From positions 86,590 through 150,589 of the forward strand of contig JAKATU010000065.1 in the NCBI GenBank assembly GCA_021818585.1: a stretch of 64,000 nt of DNA, read 5' to 3'. Positions 40,112-49,063 of the stretch are shown here, piece by piece. A program made the position numbers and the translations under genes. The stretch's first letter is position 1; each line of letters opens with the position of its first letter. The notes beneath the pieces are model-generated. The model was not told where the DNA came from and did not search any database. It was given only the letters and a program-made list of their open reading frames with translations. The stretch comes from Acidobacteriota bacterium (GTDB lineage Bacteria > Acidobacteriota > Terriglobia > Terriglobales > Acidobacteriaceae).

Positions 40112-41728
40112 ATGCGAACTATCTCAGCCGCCCTGGTCATCACCGCGCTGCTCGCAATTGCCTCCGCGCCGTCCGCGCTCGCACTGCCTTCCGTTAGCTC
40201 ATCGCCGCTCCAGAACTCGCAGGAGAGCACTGGCTCTACAAGCCGCGTTCCCCTCTACAAAGCAGCCCTGGTACACTGGCAAATCCCGGCCATGAGCTAT
40301 GTCGATGGCCAGAAAGCAAAGATCGCGCTCGCCAGCACCGGCAAGCTGCCCGGCGTCTCCGGCCAGGTGCAGATTCGCCCCCGCAACGGACAAATCTCCC
40401 TCCGTATCAAAATGAATGGCTTCATTCCCGCATACAGCTTCGGCCCTGAATATCTCACATACGTTCTCTGGGCCGTCACGCCAGCAGGTCGCACCGTCAA
40501 CCTTGGCGAAATCCTCCCCGACAGCAAGGGTCGCTGCAATCTCGACGCCACCACCAACCTCCAGTCCTTCGGCCTGATGGTCTCCGCCGAGCCATACTTC
40601 GCCGTCAGCCGCCCCAGCAATGTTGTCGTTCTCGAGGGCGAAGTCATCCCCGGCCAGACCCGCAACGTCATCGATGCCGGCAAGGCTTACTTCACGCTGC
40701 TCCCCAGCGGAGCCTACGCCGCGGCGGAAGGCATGCACCCTGTTTCCTACCCCATCGGCAGCAGCAACAGCCAGCCCCTGACCGTCTATGAAGCAATGAA
40801 TGCCATCCAGATCGCCAAGGCGTCGAATGCGGCCAAATACGCACCCGAAGCCCTCGCCCGCGCGGAAGCAGACCTCAAGCACGCAAAGAATCTCAATGGT
40901 GACAGCAGTCAGCACGCCGGCCAGATGTCCTACGCTCGAGCCGCCGTCCAGACCGCCTCCGATGCTATCCTCCAGGCCGAGCGGAAAGCTCGCGCCGCCG
41001 AAGAAGCCCGCCAGAGAGCCGCCGAACTCGCCGCGCAGCAAAAAGCCCAGCAAGCGCTCCAGGCCGCGCAGCAGGCCGCCGCAGAGCAAAAAGTGGCAGA
41101 GGAGCAGGCACAGCAGGCCATGCAGGCACAGCAGCAGTCGCAGGCCGCACAGGCTGAGGCCGAGGCGGAAGCAGCCAAGGCGCAGCAGCAGGCCGCCGTC
41201 GCACAGGCAGAGACCAATCAAATGCGCGACCGGCTCCGCCAGCAGCTCAATCAAGTTCTCTCCACGCAGGAAACAGCCCGTGGACTCATCGTTCGTCTCT
41301 CCGCCGTCAGCTTCAACAGCGGCAGCTATCAGCTTAAGGTCGACGCAGAAATCAAGCTGGCCAAAATCTCCGGCATCCTCGCCACCTACCCCGGCCTTAA
41401 AGTCCAGGTCGAGGGGTATACCGATAACACCGGCAGCGCCAGCCTCAACCAGAAACTCTCCCAGCAGCGCGCTGACTCCGTCATGAAGTTCCTCATCTCA
41501 CAGGGCGTTTCGCCCGCTAATATCACCGCCAAGGGATACGGCGAAGCCGATCCCGTCGCCAGCAACAGCACCGCCGCAGGGCGCGCAAAAAATCGCCGGG
41601 TGCAGTTGGTCGTAAGCGGATCAGCCATAGGAACCAGCATCCAGCAGGGCCCGCAGCAGCAACAGCAAAACATCAACCCAACTGGCGTCTCCAATCCCAC
41701 CGGAGTCTCCAATCCGGGCCCCGCATAA
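40112..41728 (+). CDS. OmpA-family protein with Ala/Gln-rich coiled coil
   Basis: A 538-residue exported envelope protein: signal peptide (SAALVITALLAIASAPSALA), a beta-rich N-domain with an anti-sigma/decoration-like strand pattern (residues 50-190), a helical region of about 150 residues very rich in Ala, Gln and Glu (predicted coiled coil), and a C-terminal OmpA peptidoglycan-binding domain (VQVEGYTDNTGSASLNQKLS, QRADSVMKFLISQGV, GRAKNRRVQLVV). The tail repeats NPTGVS. It probably links outer membrane and cell wall. The frame is open to 39848, but that part overlaps the upstream gene; ATG 40112 starts the signal peptide and follows AAGGAG. Confidence 0.88.
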   Translation: MRTISAALVITALLAIASAPSALALPSVSSSPLQNSQESTGSTSRVPLYKAALVHWQIPAMSYVDGQKAKIALASTGKLPGVSGQVQIRPRNGQISLRIKMNGFIPAYSFGPEYLTYVLWAVTPAGRTVNLGEILPDSKGRCNLDATTNLQSFGLMVSAEPYFAVSRPSNVVVLEGEVIPGQTRNVIDAGKAYFTLLPSGAYAAAEGMHPVSYPIGSSNSQPLTVYEAMNAIQIAKASNAAKYAPEALARAEADLKHAKNLNGDSSQHAGQMSYARAAVQTASDAILQAERKARAAEEARQRAAELAAQQKAQQALQAAQQAAAEQKVAEEQAQQAMQAQQQSQAAQAEAEAEAAKAQQQAAVAQAETNQMRDRLRQQLNQVLSTQETARGLIVRLSAVSFNSGSYQLKVDAEIKLAKISGILATYPGLKVQVEGYTDNTGSASLNQKLSQQRADSVMKFLISQGVSPANITAKGYGEADPVASNSTAAGRAKNRRVQLVVSGSAIGTSIQQGPQQQQQNINPTGVSNPTGVSNPGPA

Positions 41729-41922
41729 GGGCCCTGGATATCCGCCGGAATCTGCGCACTCGAGTATCCACTCCAGAAGCGGCAGGCTCCATGCTGCGCA
41801 CAAGGCTCGGCGGATAGCACCCGCTCCCGAATGCTCTATACTTTTCGGTTGCCTTGCTGTTGTCTGCATCCCGTCCGTTTCACCCATTCACCACCGGGAT
41901 GACCCTTCGCAAAGGAGTATCC

Positions 41923-42813
41923 ATGCGCATTGCATTTCTGGGACTCGGCAAGATGGGCCTCGCTATCGTGCCCCATCTTGCCCAGGGCCACACGGTTACC
42001 GTCTGGAACCGTACCCCCAAAGCCGCGAAATCTCTCGCCGAAACCGGCGTCAAGGTAGCAGCAACCCCCACGGAAGCCGTTGAGGACGCCGAAGTCGTAT
42101 TCAGCATCCTGCTCAATGACGAGGCCGTCGAAGAGATCTTCCTCGGCTCCACCGGCAAGCCCGGCGTCATCTCCGCCATGCAGCCGGGAACACCGCACGT
42201 CTGCCTCAGCACCATCAGCGTCGCATCTTCCAGACGCATCGCAAATGCCCACAGCGATGCAGGCAAGCCATTCGTAGGAGCGCCCGTCTTCGGTCGCCCG
42301 CACGTCGCCGCACAGGCCCGCCTCTGGAGCGCCATCGCCGGCGACGAAGCCTCGCTCAGTAAAGTCCAGCCACTCATCGAGCGCTACAGCCGAGGCATCA
42401 CCGTCGTCAGCAGCCAACCCTGGGCAGCACATGCCATGAAGATTGGCGGCAACTTCATGATCACCGCCATGATCGCTTCCCTCACCGAGGGCTTCCTCTT
42501 TGCCGAGTCCCTGGGAATTGACCCCGCCGTCTACCTTCAGGTCGTCAACCAGGGCTTGTTTCAATCGCCCTTTTATGAGCTCTACGGCAAGCTCATGCTC
42601 GATCAGCCCGCAACGCCCGGCGGCACCGTTTCCCTCGGCGAAAAAGACGCGCGCCTCTTTCTCGAAGCCGCACACGAATCCCACGCCCCCACACCGCTCG
42701 CGGAACTCTTTCATCAGCACCTGTTACGCGCCATGGAAGAAGGTATGCAAAACGAAGACTGGGCCGGTGGCTACTACCACCTCGCCCGTCAGTTCGCTCA
42801 GCATTCGCGTTAA
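41923..42813 (+). CDS. NAD(P)-dependent beta-hydroxyacid dehydrogenase family oxidoreductase
   Basis: A 296-residue enzyme of the 3-hydroxyisobutyrate/6-phosphogluconate dehydrogenase-like family. Rossmann fold IAFLGLGKMGLAIVPHLAQG at the N-terminus, then AGAPVFG-like VGAPVFGRP, and catalytic Lys region AAHAMKIGGNFM. Usually a dimer oxidising 3-hydroxyacids or reducing glyoxylate/succinate semialdehyde; substrate not determinable. The frame extends upstream to 41854, but ATG 41923 has AAAGGAG six bases before it. It heads a run of oxidoreductases: an SDR follows 35 bases later. Confidence 0.9.
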   Translation: MRIAFLGLGKMGLAIVPHLAQGHTVTVWNRTPKAAKSLAETGVKVAATPTEAVEDAEVVFSILLNDEAVEEIFLGSTGKPGVISAMQPGTPHVCLSTISVASSRRIANAHSDAGKPFVGAPVFGRPHVAAQARLWSAIAGDEASLSKVQPLIERYSRGITVVSSQPWAAHAMKIGGNFMITAMIASLTEGFLFAESLGIDPAVYLQVVNQGLFQSPFYELYGKLMLDQPATPGGTVSLGEKDARLFLEAAHESHAPTPLAELFHQHLLRAMEEGMQNEDWAGGYYHLARQFAQHSR

Positions 42814-42848
42814 AACACCAGCGCAAAATCTCCCCTCAGGACATCACT

Positions 42849-43619
42849 ATGACCAGACTCAAAGATTCCGTCGTATTCATCACAGGCGCCAGCGCCGGCA
42901 TTGGCGAAGCCTGCGCCCGGGCCTTTGCCGCAGAAGGCGCACGCCTGCTCCTCGCCGCCCGCCGTCTTGATCGCCTCCAGGCACTTGAGCCCGATCTCCG
43001 CAAAGCAGGCGCCGCGGATGTTCATTCCCTTGCCCTCGACGTCCGCAACTCTAGCGCCGTCGAATCCGCCATCTCATCGCTTCCAGGAAACTGGTCCTCT
43101 ATCAACATCCTCGTCAACAACGCCGGCCTCAGCCGTGGCCTCGACAAGCTCCACAACGGCAAGCTGCAGGACTGGGAAGAAATGATCGACACCAATATCA
43201 AGGGCGTCCTCTATGTCACCCGTGCCGTCGTGCCCGGTATGGTCGCTCGTGGCCGCGGACACGTCGTCAACCTTGGCTCCACCGCTGGCGAAATCACTTA
43301 CCCGGGCGGCGGCGTCTACTGCGCCACCAAGGCCGGCCTCAAGGCCCTCAACGACGGCCTCCGTATGGACCTGCTCGGCACACCCGTCCGCGTCACCAGC
43401 GTCGATCCCGGCATGGTCGAAACTGAATTCAGCGAAGTCCGCTTCCACGGCGACAGGGACCGCGCCGCCAAGGTCTACCAGGGACTCACCCCATTAACCG
43501 CAAACGACGTTGCAGATGCCATCCTCTGGGCCGTATCGCGTCCCGCGCACGTCAACATCGCCCACATTCTCCTCACCTCGGTCGATCAGGCCAACTCGCT
43601 GCTCTTCAACAGAAAGTGA
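42849..43619 (+). CDS. Short-chain dehydrogenase/reductase
   Basis: A 256-residue classical SDR. NADP-binding TGASAGIGEACARAF at residues 11-25, NNAGLS, active Ser in VNLGSTAGE and catalytic YCATK (YxxxK), then the DPGMVETEFSEVRF loop. Closest by motif to YdfG/serine 3-dehydrogenase-type SDRs, which reduce 3-hydroxyacid semialdehydes; the true substrate is unknown. Co-directional with the preceding dehydrogenase and likely in the same transcript. Confidence 0.92.
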   Translation: MTRLKDSVVFITGASAGIGEACARAFAAEGARLLLAARRLDRLQALEPDLRKAGAADVHSLALDVRNSSAVESAISSLPGNWSSINILVNNAGLSRGLDKLHNGKLQDWEEMIDTNIKGVLYVTRAVVPGMVARGRGHVVNLGSTAGEITYPGGGVYCATKAGLKALNDGLRMDLLGTPVRVTSVDPGMVETEFSEVRFHGDRDRAAKVYQGLTPLTANDVADAILWAVSRPAHVNIAHILLTSVDQANSLLFNRK

Positions 43620-43626
43620 TCCTCTA

Positions 43627-43851
43627 TCAACCCAGTTCGCAGAGGCTTGCCTCAACCTGCTCCAATGCAGCCTCCAGCGCGGCTCTTCGCTGCGGGTTCG
43701 ATGTCCGCTGGTTCAGCAGATACTCCCGCTGCATCTCCAGATCGCGGCGCTTCCTCACCAACGCCACATCTTTCTCTCCCTCAGACGGCTCCGCGTCATG
43801 CCGCTCGGCCATCTGCTCTTCCACCTGCTTGCTTTCCCATCCTCGTGCCAT
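43627..43851 (-). CDS. Small charged coiled-coil protein (74 aa)
   Basis: A 74-residue protein beginning MARGWESKQVEEQMAERHD and continuing as a Glu/Arg/Gln-rich amphipathic helix to ...VEASLCELG. I recall similar short MARGWESK proteins in Acidobacteriota, which supports it as real; no function is known to me. It lies on the opposite strand, tucked between two plus-strand oxidoreductase genes. GAGGG lies just before the ATG, closer than ideal. Confidence 0.6.
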   Translation of the reverse strand: MARGWESKQVEEQMAERHDAEPSEGEKDVALVRKRRDLEMQREYLLNQRTSNPQRRAALEAALEQVEASLCELG

Positions 43852-43912
43852 GCCCTCATGCTACTCCGCGCCACAAGTGGCATCTAACCCAAAGTCTTAA
43901 GGAGAACTCCAG

Positions 43913-44929
43913 ATGAAAGCATGGACACTGCCTGCCTTCGGCATCGACTCCCTCACGCTAAAAGACTTTTCCACTCCCTCCCTCAAGCCTGGTCAGGTGC
44001 TCATGCAGGTTGAGGCGGTTTCCCTCAACTACCGCGACCTTCTCGTCATCCTGGGCCATTACAACCCTAAAATGCACCTGCCGCGCATCCCCGCTTCAGA
44101 CGGCGCGGGCGTCGTCAAAGCCATCGGAGAAGGCGTCACGCGCGTCAAGCCCGGCGACCGCGTCTGCGGCAGCTTCATGCAGAACTGGATTGACGGCCGC
44201 CCCACCCAGGAGAAAATCCGCGGCGCGCTCGGCGGTGACATCGACGGCATGCTGGCAGAAGAAGTTGTCCTCCATGAGCAGGGCCTCGTCAAAATTCCCG
44301 ATTATCTCTCCATCGAAGAAGCCGCAACCCTTCCCTGCGCGGCACTCACCGCATGGAACGCGCTCATCAACGCCGCGCACCTCACCGCCGGCGAAACGGT
44401 GCTCATCCAGGGCACCGGCGGAGTCTCCATCTTCGCCCTGCAGTTCGCCAAAGCCATGGGAGCCCGCGTCCTCGGTACCTCCGGCAGTTATCAAAAGCTC
44501 GAACACGCCCGCAAACTCGGCCTTGATGCAGGCCATAACTACCGCACGCAGCCCGAATGGGCCAAGTGGGTCATCGAGCAAACCGATGGTCAGGGTGCAG
44601 ACGTCATCGTCGAAGTCGGCGGCTCAGGCACTTTTCCGCAATCCCTCGCCGCCATCCGCATTGGCGGTACCGTTGCGCAAATCGGTGTCCTCACCCAATC
44701 CAGCGACCCGCTTCACATCCCGCTCATCCTGCACAAGCAAGTGCATGTTCAGGGCATCTACGTCGGCTCACGCACTCAGTTCGAAGATATGAATCGCGCA
44801 CTCGATCAGAACCGGATCCAACCCGTCATCGACAACATCTACGCATTCCAGGATCTGCCCGCGGCGCTCCGCCACATGCAGTCGGCCACCCACTTCGGCA
44901 AGATTGTCGTTCGCGTAAGTCAGTCCTGA
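43913..44929 (+). CDS. Zinc-free MDR alcohol dehydrogenase / quinone oxidoreductase family
   Basis: A 338-residue medium-chain dehydrogenase/reductase. N-terminal GroES-like fold (VEAVSLNYRDLLVILGHYN, DGAGVVKAIGEGV, PGDRVCG), then Rossmann domain (GETVLIQGTGGVSIFALQFA, VGGSGTFPQSL). The Cys/His zinc ligands of true alcohol dehydrogenases are missing (NYRD instead of C-containing motifs), as in quinone oxidoreductase/crotonyl-CoA reductase relatives. NADPH dependence and substrate are unknown. AAGGAG site before ATG 43913. Third oxidoreductase in the cluster. Confidence 0.9.
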   Translation: MKAWTLPAFGIDSLTLKDFSTPSLKPGQVLMQVEAVSLNYRDLLVILGHYNPKMHLPRIPASDGAGVVKAIGEGVTRVKPGDRVCGSFMQNWIDGRPTQEKIRGALGGDIDGMLAEEVVLHEQGLVKIPDYLSIEEAATLPCAALTAWNALINAAHLTAGETVLIQGTGGVSIFALQFAKAMGARVLGTSGSYQKLEHARKLGLDAGHNYRTQPEWAKWVIEQTDGQGADVIVEVGGSGTFPQSLAAIRIGGTVAQIGVLTQSSDPLHIPLILHKQVHVQGIYVGSRTQFEDMNRALDQNRIQPVIDNIYAFQDLPAALRHMQSATHFGKIVVRVSQS

Positions 44930-45044
44930 TGCATTTCCATCTCACCCAACGGGGGCAAATCGATGCTCCCGTGCTCCCCCAATCGCACCCCGTATACTAT
45001 GGGATAATTTCGAGTTCGCGAAAATAACAAAGGAATCCCCTCAT

Positions 45045-46016
45045 TTGATTGTCTCCATCGCATCGTTGACCAAGGTCTATGAGGACAAGCAGCAACGGGT
45101 CATGGCCGTTGATGGTGTCGATCTCGAAGTCGGCGAAGGCGAGCTATTTGGCCTCCTCGGCCCTAACGGCGCCGGAAAAACCACCACTATCGGCATCTGC
45201 ACCACCCGCATCCTGCCTACCAGCGGCAGCGTTACCATCGCGGGCGTCGACGTAGTTCGCCATCCAGCCCAGGCGCGCACCAGTATCGGAGTGGTGCCGC
45301 AGTACAACACCCTAGACCGCTCCCTCACCATCTACGAAAACCTCTACTATCACTGCCTGTACTTTGGATTCTCCGCCCGCCACGCCCGCGAGCGGTCAGA
45401 GAACCTGCTGAAGCAGTTTCTCCTCTTCGAGCGCCGTAAGGCCTACCCCATGCAGCTTTCCGGCGGCCTGCAGCAGCGCATCCAAATCGCCCGCGCCATT
45501 GCCCACCGGCCCGCAGTTCTGTTTCTCGACGAGCCCAGCGCCGGCCTCGACCCCCAAAGCCGAATCGCCATGTGGGATGCCGTTCGCAGCCTGCGCAAAG
45601 AAGGTATCACCGTCGTCCTCACCACCCACTACATGGAAGAAGCCGACGAACTCTGTGAGCGCGTCGCCATCATCGACCACGGCAGGCTGCTCGCGCTCGA
45701 TAAACCCGATCTCCTCAAGCGAAACCTCGGCGCTGACCGCATTCTGGAACTCAAACTGTTACAATATGAGGCCGCCGCAGAATCCCTAACCGAGCCGCTC
45801 CGGCATTTACCCGGTGTCAACACAGTCGAGTCCACTCAGGACGGCCTTCGGCTTTTCATTCAGGGCGCGACGAACCAATCGGGATCCGCAGCCGGCGAGC
45901 AGCTCCCGCAGATCGTGCAGATGGTCCAGCCCTACGGCGTTCGCGACATAGCCATTCACGAGCCGTCCCTCGAAACCGTCTTCATCCACCTCACCGGGAG
46001 AGACCTGCGTGAATAA
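45045..46016 (+). CDS. ABC-2 type exporter ATP-binding protein (DrrA-like)
   Basis: A 323-residue ATPase subunit. Walker A GPNGAGKTT, Q-loop VPQYNTLDRSLT, signature LSGGLQQRIQIARA, Walker B VLFLDEPSAGLD and H-loop TTHYMEE are all present, followed by a DrrA-type C-terminal domain. The start is TTG 45045: it is preceded by AAAGGA and gives the conserved N-terminus SIASLTKVYEDKQQRVMAVD; the next ATG would remove it. It overlaps the permease gene by eight bases. Exports of drugs, polysaccharides or lipids are family options. Confidence 0.93.
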   Translation: MIVSIASLTKVYEDKQQRVMAVDGVDLEVGEGELFGLLGPNGAGKTTTIGICTTRILPTSGSVTIAGVDVVRHPAQARTSIGVVPQYNTLDRSLTIYENLYYHCLYFGFSARHARERSENLLKQFLLFERRKAYPMQLSGGLQQRIQIARAIAHRPAVLFLDEPSAGLDPQSRIAMWDAVRSLRKEGITVVLTTHYMEEADELCERVAIIDHGRLLALDKPDLLKRNLGADRILELKLLQYEAAAESLTEPLRHLPGVNTVESTQDGLRLFIQGATNQSGSAAGEQLPQIVQMVQPYGVRDIAIHEPSLETVFIHLTGRDLRE

Positions 46017-46812
46017 TTCCCGTCGCGTCTCCTATGTCTCCGCCTTCCTCGGCCTCTTTCGCCGTGATCTCCGCGTGCTCAGCCGCGAGCTCGGCGCCTT
46101 CACCATTCGCGTCGTCATGCAACCGCTGCTCTTCTTCTTCGTCTTCACCTACCTCATGCCTAAAATCGGCCAGTCCGGCGCACTCGGCGGAGCCAACTTT
46201 GCCACCGTCCTCCTACCCGGACTCATGGCCGTCGCCATTATGTTCAGCGGCATCGCCGGTGTTGCGCTCCCGCTCTCCCAGGAATTCGGCGTTACCCGCG
46301 AAATCGACGACCGCGTCATGTGCCCACTGCCCGTCAGCGTGGTGGCCATCGAGAAAGTATGCTTCAGCGCCATCCAGAGCATCCTCGCCGCACTCCTCAT
46401 CATCCCGCTCGCTTACTTCATTCCGGCTACGCCAGTGCAGGTCCACGTCGCCAACTGGTTCATGCTCGTCCTCATCCTGCTGCTCGCCAGTCTCGTCTCC
46501 GGGGCGATGGGTCTCACCATCGGATCCAACGTCAAGCCCCAGCAGATCGGCCTCATTTTCTCCATCGTGGTCGTTCCCATTACCTTCCTCGGGTGCGTCT
46601 ATTATCCGTGGGCGCTTCTGGCAAAAATCCGCTGGCTGCAGATTGCCGTACTCGCCAATCCCATCGTTTATATGAGCGAAGGCCTCCGCTCCGTACTCAC
46701 GCCCGGCGTCCCACACATGAATTACTTTGCCATCATCGCCGCGCTGCTCATTTCTCTCATCGCACTGATGTACTGGGGCATTCACGGTTTTCTGCGGCGG
46801 GTCATCGGCTAA
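46009..46812 (+). CDS. ABC-2 type exporter permease
   Basis: A 267-residue inner-membrane protein with six TM helices (for example IRVVMQPLLFFFVFTYL, LLPGLMAVAIMFSGIAGVAL, WFMLVLILLLASLVSGAM and the last, FAIIAALLISLIALMYW). It has the ABC-2 signature region near LRSVLTPGVPHM. Start is GTG 46009, inside the end of the ATPase gene, so the pair is translationally coupled. Probably dimerises to form the exporter. Substrate unknown. Confidence 0.9.
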   Translation: MNNSRRVSYVSAFLGLFRRDLRVLSRELGAFTIRVVMQPLLFFFVFTYLMPKIGQSGALGGANFATVLLPGLMAVAIMFSGIAGVALPLSQEFGVTREIDDRVMCPLPVSVVAIEKVCFSAIQSILAALLIIPLAYFIPATPVQVHVANWFMLVLILLLASLVSGAMGLTIGSNVKPQQIGLIFSIVVVPITFLGCVYYPWALLAKIRWLQIAVLANPIVYMSEGLRSVLTPGVPHMNYFAIIAALLISLIALMYWGIHGFLRRVIG

Positions 46813-46852
46813 GAAACCCGACATGTCGCAAACCTCTGAGGACCAACCTCGC

Positions 46853-49057
46853 ATGAATCTCCGTTTCTCATCACGCTTTTTTGCATACACCGCATGCCTG
46901 CTTGCGCTTGCCGGTTGCGGAGGCGTGACCTACAAACCCCACAACTCTTCCGCAACCTTCGTTGTCAGCGCCTCGGCCTCCGACGTCAACACCAATGGTC
47001 AGGTCTCGCTTTACTCACTCTTCCCCAACGGCAACGCCGCTCCGGTGCAATGGTCCATCGATAGCGCCAACAATGCCGAATCCCTGGGCCAGGGCCGCGT
47101 CGATGCCACCGGCGTCTACACCCCACCCAATGCGCTATCGCAGAACGTCGTCGCCGTAAGCATCCGCGCCCAACTCCTCAATCAACCGAACGATGAAACC
47201 ACGCTCACCCTCCAGGTACACCCCGGCTTTGTGCAACCCCTCTTGCCTGAAGTCGCGACCCTCGCCCTCGGCAAATCCATCCGAACACACGCACAAATCT
47301 CTGAGGTAGACGCAGGCAGCGTCACCTGGTCACTCTCTTCGAACTCTGCCGGAACAGGTTCCAGTAGCGGCCTCGGAACCCTCACTCAGGAATCCTGTCA
47401 TCACTTCCACCAGCAGTACACCAACTGCTCCGTAACCTACACCGCACCGCAACAACTCCCCGCCGGAAGCACCGTTTACCTCATCGCCGCCGCCAATGGC
47501 ACCCAGACCATCGCCTCCAGCAAAATCCTTCTCGATGACAAAGGCATCACCAGCACTCCCGCGCCCAATCAGGCCACGCAAAGCGAGAATGCCCTCCTCG
47601 GCAGTTCCGGCGGCAACAACAACGACTACGACACCTACACCACCCCCTCCGGCCAGTCCTACATTGCCGACTGCTGTGGCGGAACACTCGGCGCGCTCGT
47701 CCAGGATGCCGCCGGCAACCAGTACATCCTCAGTAACAACCACGTCCTCGCCGAATCCGATCAGGCTCGCGCCGGAGATACCATCATCCAGCCAGGACTC
47801 ATGGACGGAGCCTGCCGCCCGCTGTCCGATCCCGCATCCACTGTCCATCCTGTGGGCACGCTCAAAGCGTGGGTGCCCATCGCCTCTCGCCAGACCAACG
47901 TCGACGCGGCACTCGCCTCCGTGAATCCCGGCGCGATCAATCCCTCCGGAGCCATCCTGGAACTCGGCCCGCTCCGGAACGGAACACTTACCGCCGCTCC
48001 GCCCGTTGCCGGAACCGGCGATGCTCTCACGATCGGCAACCTATCTTTCCCCGTCGTCAAAAGCGGCCGCACCACCGGACTCACTTGCTCCCGCATCGGC
48101 GCCATCGACCTCACCGTCAAAGTCAACTACTACAAGGACTGCGCGGAAACCCAGCCTTACAGCACCAAGATCTTCCACCATCAGATCGCCATCGAAGGCG
48201 CTCACTTCACTGACAGTGGAGACTCCGGAGCACTCGTCCTCGACGCTCGCAACGCCAAAGCCATCGGTCTCTACTTCGCCGGCGGAACCAACGGCGATGG
48301 CCAGGCGCTCAGCCTCGTCAACCCTATTCGCGATGTCCTCAGCGAACTTGGCGCCGCCATTGGCAGCCCCCTGCAAATCGTAGGCACAAAAACGCCACAC
48401 CGCGTAGCCTGCATGGACTACGATCCGCCCGGCAGCCAACCGGCTCGCACCATTCCGGAAATCTGGCGAAAACGCGTCGCCGCCGCGCTGCAATCCGCAG
48501 ACTATCGCGAATTCCTCCGCAACACCCCGCCCGGCGCAATCCTCGGCAGCGCGCCAGGAGACAGTCTCGACAACCCCGGCCACGCCGCGCTTATCCTTTA
48601 CGTGGACGCTTCCAACGCAAACCTGCCCGTCCCGGTCACCATCGACGGGCTCCGCACCCAGGTCATCCCCACCACGGCGGCAGCAGTCACTGCAGGAACA
48701 GCCCCATCCCGCCCGGCAACTCCCCTCGGCATCGATCTACCCGCCGCATCCATCCGTCGCGCCCGGCAAGTAGCCGCGCTTCACACCGCAGAAATCATGC
48801 AAGACCCCGCCATCCTCGGCGTAGGCGTCACCAACAGCCTCGACCGCCCCACCGAGCCGGCCATCCTCATCCTCATCGAACTCGGCCAGGTTCCCCGCAA
48901 CATGCCCGCCACACTGGATGGCATCCGCGTCCGCTACATGAATCTGCAGCGCTTCCATGTCACCCGTTCCCGCAGAGAACTTCGTCCACATCCGTCCAGC
49001 TGCGCTCTTCGCAAGGAAATAGGCTGGAAACTTCGCCAATCCGGCCTTCGTTTCTAA
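46853..49057 (+). CDS. Lipoprotein with trypsin-like serine protease domain
   Basis: A 734-residue lipoprotein: signal peptide ending in lipobox LALAGC (Cys at about residue 22). Next is an Ig-like/bacterial surface region (residues 35-250; WSIDSANNAESLGQGRVDATG and WSLSSNSAGTGS), then a domain with a chymotrypsin-like triad: H297 in SNNHVLA, D351 in TNVDAAL, S458 in SGDSGALV. The remaining 270 residues carry no clear domain. If folded as it appears, it is an outer-membrane-anchored serine protease. The frame opens at 46823, but ATG 46853 begins the signal peptide. It follows the ABC-2 pair by 40 bases. The triad is by motif only. Confidence 0.75.
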   Translation: MNLRFSSRFFAYTACLLALAGCGGVTYKPHNSSATFVVSASASDVNTNGQVSLYSLFPNGNAAPVQWSIDSANNAESLGQGRVDATGVYTPPNALSQNVVAVSIRAQLLNQPNDETTLTLQVHPGFVQPLLPEVATLALGKSIRTHAQISEVDAGSVTWSLSSNSAGTGSSSGLGTLTQESCHHFHQQYTNCSVTYTAPQQLPAGSTVYLIAAANGTQTIASSKILLDDKGITSTPAPNQATQSENALLGSSGGNNNDYDTYTTPSGQSYIADCCGGTLGALVQDAAGNQYILSNNHVLAESDQARAGDTIIQPGLMDGACRPLSDPASTVHPVGTLKAWVPIASRQTNVDAALASVNPGAINPSGAILELGPLRNGTLTAAPPVAGTGDALTIGNLSFPVVKSGRTTGLTCSRIGAIDLTVKVNYYKDCAETQPYSTKIFHHQIAIEGAHFTDSGDSGALVLDARNAKAIGLYFAGGTNGDGQALSLVNPIRDVLSELGAAIGSPLQIVGTKTPHRVACMDYDPPGSQPARTIPEIWRKRVAAALQSADYREFLRNTPPGAILGSAPGDSLDNPGHAALILYVDASNANLPVPVTIDGLRTQVIPTTAAAVTAGTAPSRPATPLGIDLPAASIRRARQVAALHTAEIMQDPAILGVGVTNSLDRPTEPAILILIELGQVPRNMPATLDGIRVRYMNLQRFHVTRSRRELRPHPSSCALRKEIGWKLRQSGLRF

Positions 49058-49063
49058 CAGGCG

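Noticed and set aside
41714..41734. GGGCCC inverted repeat around the OmpA-family stop codon
   Set aside because: Only six base pairs, no T-run, and partly inside the coding sequence.
44950..44973. Inverted repeat ACGGGGGCA/TGCTCCCGT after the MDR gene
   Set aside because: One mismatch and no T-run, so it is not convincing as a terminator.
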